DNA of 7,589 nucleotides from JBDROX01 sp043809645 (lineage in GTDB: Bacteria; Patescibacteriota; Patescibacteriia; Magasanikbacterales; UBA922): NCBI GenBank assembly GCA_043809645.1, contig JBDROX010000022.1:1-7589 (forward strand). Reading direction: 5' to 3'. Within the stretch, counting starts at the first letter, position 1. Every line of letters begins with the position of its first letter. The notes beneath the pieces were generated by a model that saw only the letters and a list, made by a program, of their open reading frames with translations, had not been told where the DNA came from and did not search any database. Positions 6,510 through 7,589 of the stretch are shown piece by piece. The position numbers were made by a program, and so were the translations under genes.

Positions 6510-7412
6510 ATGTTTAATCTCATCCCATTCATTCTTATTGCTGGAGCCATAATTGTGCTCATTATTATTATTATTCAAAAGTTTCCGCAACTGACTCTTC
6601 TAGATGTGGATAATATTCCGGAGGTAGTCGCAGAGAAGAAAAAAGATACTATCATCAAAAAGAGGATAGAGAAGAAGTCTGTAGAACAAAGAAAAGCAAT
6701 GAAGAAATTTTCAAAACCAATTCTTGAAATGCTCAAAAAAGTGCAGTTGCAATTTAGAAAATATGTTGGCAAGGTGGAGAGGAATGTTGTGAAAGAGCGC
6801 TCTGGAAGAATACTGCGAAGAAAAGAGTCTGGAAAGCCACCAAAGAGAGTGAATGATACAAAAGAGATTCTCAGATATGCAAAGGAAATGGCAGAACAAG
6901 GCGATCTCGACCTTGCAGAGCAGAAGTGTATTTCGGTTATCCGTATAGAGCCAAAAAATGTCGAGGCATTTGAAATTTTGGCAGAAGTGTATGTAGGACA
7001 AAAACAGTTTGATGAGGCAAAGGAAACATATGAGTTTCTTCTTCAGCTTGATCCAAAGCATGAAAATGCCATGATCAAGCTTTCTGAAATTTTAGAAGAG
7101 AGAGGGGATGTTGAGGGGTCTCTAAAACTCTATGAAAATCTTGTTCTGCAGAATCCAAATATCTCGAGTCGTTTTGCAAAGATGGGAGACCTTTTCATAC
7201 AGATTGGGCAGTATGATACAGCATATGAAGCAGTGATCCAGGCCAGCGAGCTCGAGCCAGAAAATCCAAAGTATCTTGACATGCTCACAGAAACGAGTAT
7301 ACTGTCTGGGAAACAAGAACAGGCACAGGAGGCATACGAACGTCTTCGAATGGCAAATCCAGAGAATCAGAAGCTCCGATCTTTTCGAGAGAGAATAGAC
7401 AAAATGGTCTAA
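6510..7412 (+). CDS. Membrane-anchored tetratricopeptide-repeat protein
   Basis: This protein of 300 residues begins with an N-terminal membrane anchor (about 4-22, very Ile-rich) without a signal cleavage site. A strongly basic, Lys/Arg-rich linker follows (about 42-115). Five consecutive 34-residue TPR units then start at about 117, 151, 185, 219 and 253; the conserved Pro at the end of each falls at 148, 182, 216, 250 and 284, exactly 34 apart. The positively charged flank right after the anchor suggests the TPR part faces the cytoplasm, where it would act as a protein-docking scaffold. The partner and pathway are unknown. Nine bases separate it from the isomerase stop, and it is the last gene of the cluster, 40 bases before the tRNA. 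No Shine-Dalgarno sequence precedes the ATG. Confidence 0.85.
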   Translation: MFNLIPFILIAGAIIVLIIIIIQKFPQLTLLDVDNIPEVVAEKKKDTIIKKRIEKKSVEQRKAMKKFSKPILEMLKKVQLQFRKYVGKVERNVVKERSGRILRRKESGKPPKRVNDTKEILRYAKEMAEQGDLDLAEQKCISVIRIEPKNVEAFEILAEVYVGQKQFDEAKETYEFLLQLDPKHENAMIKLSEILEERGDVEGSLKLYENLVLQNPNISSRFAKMGDLFIQIGQYDTAYEAVIQASELEPENPKYLDMLTETSILSGKQEQAQEAYERLRMANPENQKLRSFRERIDKMV

Positions 7413-7416
7413 AATA

Positions 7417-7447
7417 TTCGCTTGCACGGCGCAACCTGTAGGGCGAA
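7417..7447 (+). other. Possible interrupted hairpin between the TPR gene and tRNA-Thr
   Basis: TTCGC (7417-7421) is complementary to GCGAA (7443-7447), and TTGC (7422-7425) to GCAA (7431-7434) around an ACGGC loop. Together they form a nine-pair stem with an eight-base bulge on one side. There is no T-run, so it is not a standard intrinsic terminator. It could be a processing or spacer structure ahead of the tRNA, or chance. The stretch is GC-richer than its surroundings. Confidence 0.25.
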
Positions 7448-7452
7448 GACGT

Positions 7453-7528
7453 GCCAACTTAGCTCAGCTGGTAGAGCAATGGTTTTGTAAACCATAGGTC
7501 CGGGGTTCGAGCCCCCGAGTTGGCTCCA
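7453..7528 (+). tRNA. tRNA-Thr (anticodon UGU), CCA encoded
   Basis: This is a complete 76-base cloverleaf. The acceptor GCCAACT (7453-7459) pairs perfectly with AGTTGGC (7518-7524). The D arm is GCTC..GAGC. The anticodon stem is ATGGT/ACCAT around the loop TTTGTAA, giving anticodon TGT (reads ACA and probably other ACN threonine codons). The T arm is CGGGG-TTCGAGC-CCCCG. The discriminator base is T (7525) and CCA is genomically encoded (7526-7528). It lies 40 bases after the TPR gene with no intervening intrinsic terminator, so it may be read through from the upstream cluster. Confidence 0.97.
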
Positions 7529-7589
7529 ATCACAAAATACAAACCACGTATCACAAAACATGTTATGTGCTATGTGACTTGTGTTTTGT
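7529..7589. repeat. Head-to-head heptad repeat copy abutting the tRNA 3' end (cut by window edge)
   Basis: The left part reads in seven-base steps ending in CAC-like triplets (ATCAC, AAAATAC, AAACCAC, GTATCAC, AAAACAT). From the ACATGT centre at about 7558-7563 the polarity flips. The right part, read on the minus strand, gives AAAACAC, AAGTCAC, ATAGCAC, ATAACAT. ACAAAACA (7553-7560) and TGTTTTGT (7582-7589) are perfect inverted repeats, so the region can fold into a hairpin. AAGTCAC and GTATCAC are units also present at 1143-1177. The element starts directly after the encoded CCA and continues to the window end, so its extent is unknown. Confidence 0.7.

Noticed and set aside
2..7412. Alternative genetic code with TGA as glycine (code 25), suggested by no gene ending in TGA
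   Set aside because: All seven coding regions are full length without any in-frame TGA. Glycine is encoded by GGN throughout, and seven stops are too few to infer recoding.

Overview
The window most resembles a Patescibacteria (CPR) genome, possibly of the Peregrinibacteria/Gracilibacteria type. This is inferred, not proven, from gene content and style. It holds a small four-helix-bundle (S23-like) gene, a secreted protein with a 'YYLG..FPN' domain followed by DxDxDG calcium repeats, a secreted subtilase, and compact operons with almost no Shine-Dalgarno sequences. The standard genetic code fits: all seven coding regions are open without TGA and end in TAA (5) or TAG (2).

Layout. (1) Positions 2-646, + strand: 3' part of an NAD-dependent sugar-nucleotide epimerase/dehydratase, whose stop codon lies inside the first unit of a heptanucleotide tandem array (643-752). 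(2) Positions 753-784: a bidirectional intrinsic terminator between convergent genes, overlapping the stop of a minus-strand four-helix-bundle gene (768-1133). (3) Positions 1143-1177: a second, degenerate heptad array in inverted orientation on the other side of that gene. (4) Positions 1181-2572, minus strand: a polyprenyl-phosphate sugar-1-phosphate transferase that would start a surface glycan. (5) A divergent intergenic region of about 140 bases with a plausible sigma70-type promoter for the + strand. (6) Positions 2715-7412, + strand: a tight four-gene cluster with gaps of 7, 5 and 9 bases. It encodes a secreted calcium-repeat protein, a secreted S8 protease, triosephosphate isomerase and a membrane-anchored TPR protein. 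(7) tRNA-Thr(UGU) at 7453-7528 with encoded CCA, followed at once by a third, head-to-head copy of the heptad repeat family that runs to the window edge.

The epimerase and the glycosylphosphotransferase suggest an envelope or exopolysaccharide locus. The calcium-repeat protein and the protease are both exported and probably act at or outside the cell surface. The isomerase is a housekeeping glycolytic enzyme carried in the same cluster, with unusual changes in two phosphate-binding loops.

The best candidate for something undescribed is the four-helix-bundle gene framed by inverted heptanucleotide arrays, with a further array of the same family beside the tRNA. It looks like a small repeat-plus-protein unit comparable in outline to rRNA intervening sequences or to REP/RAYT pairs.
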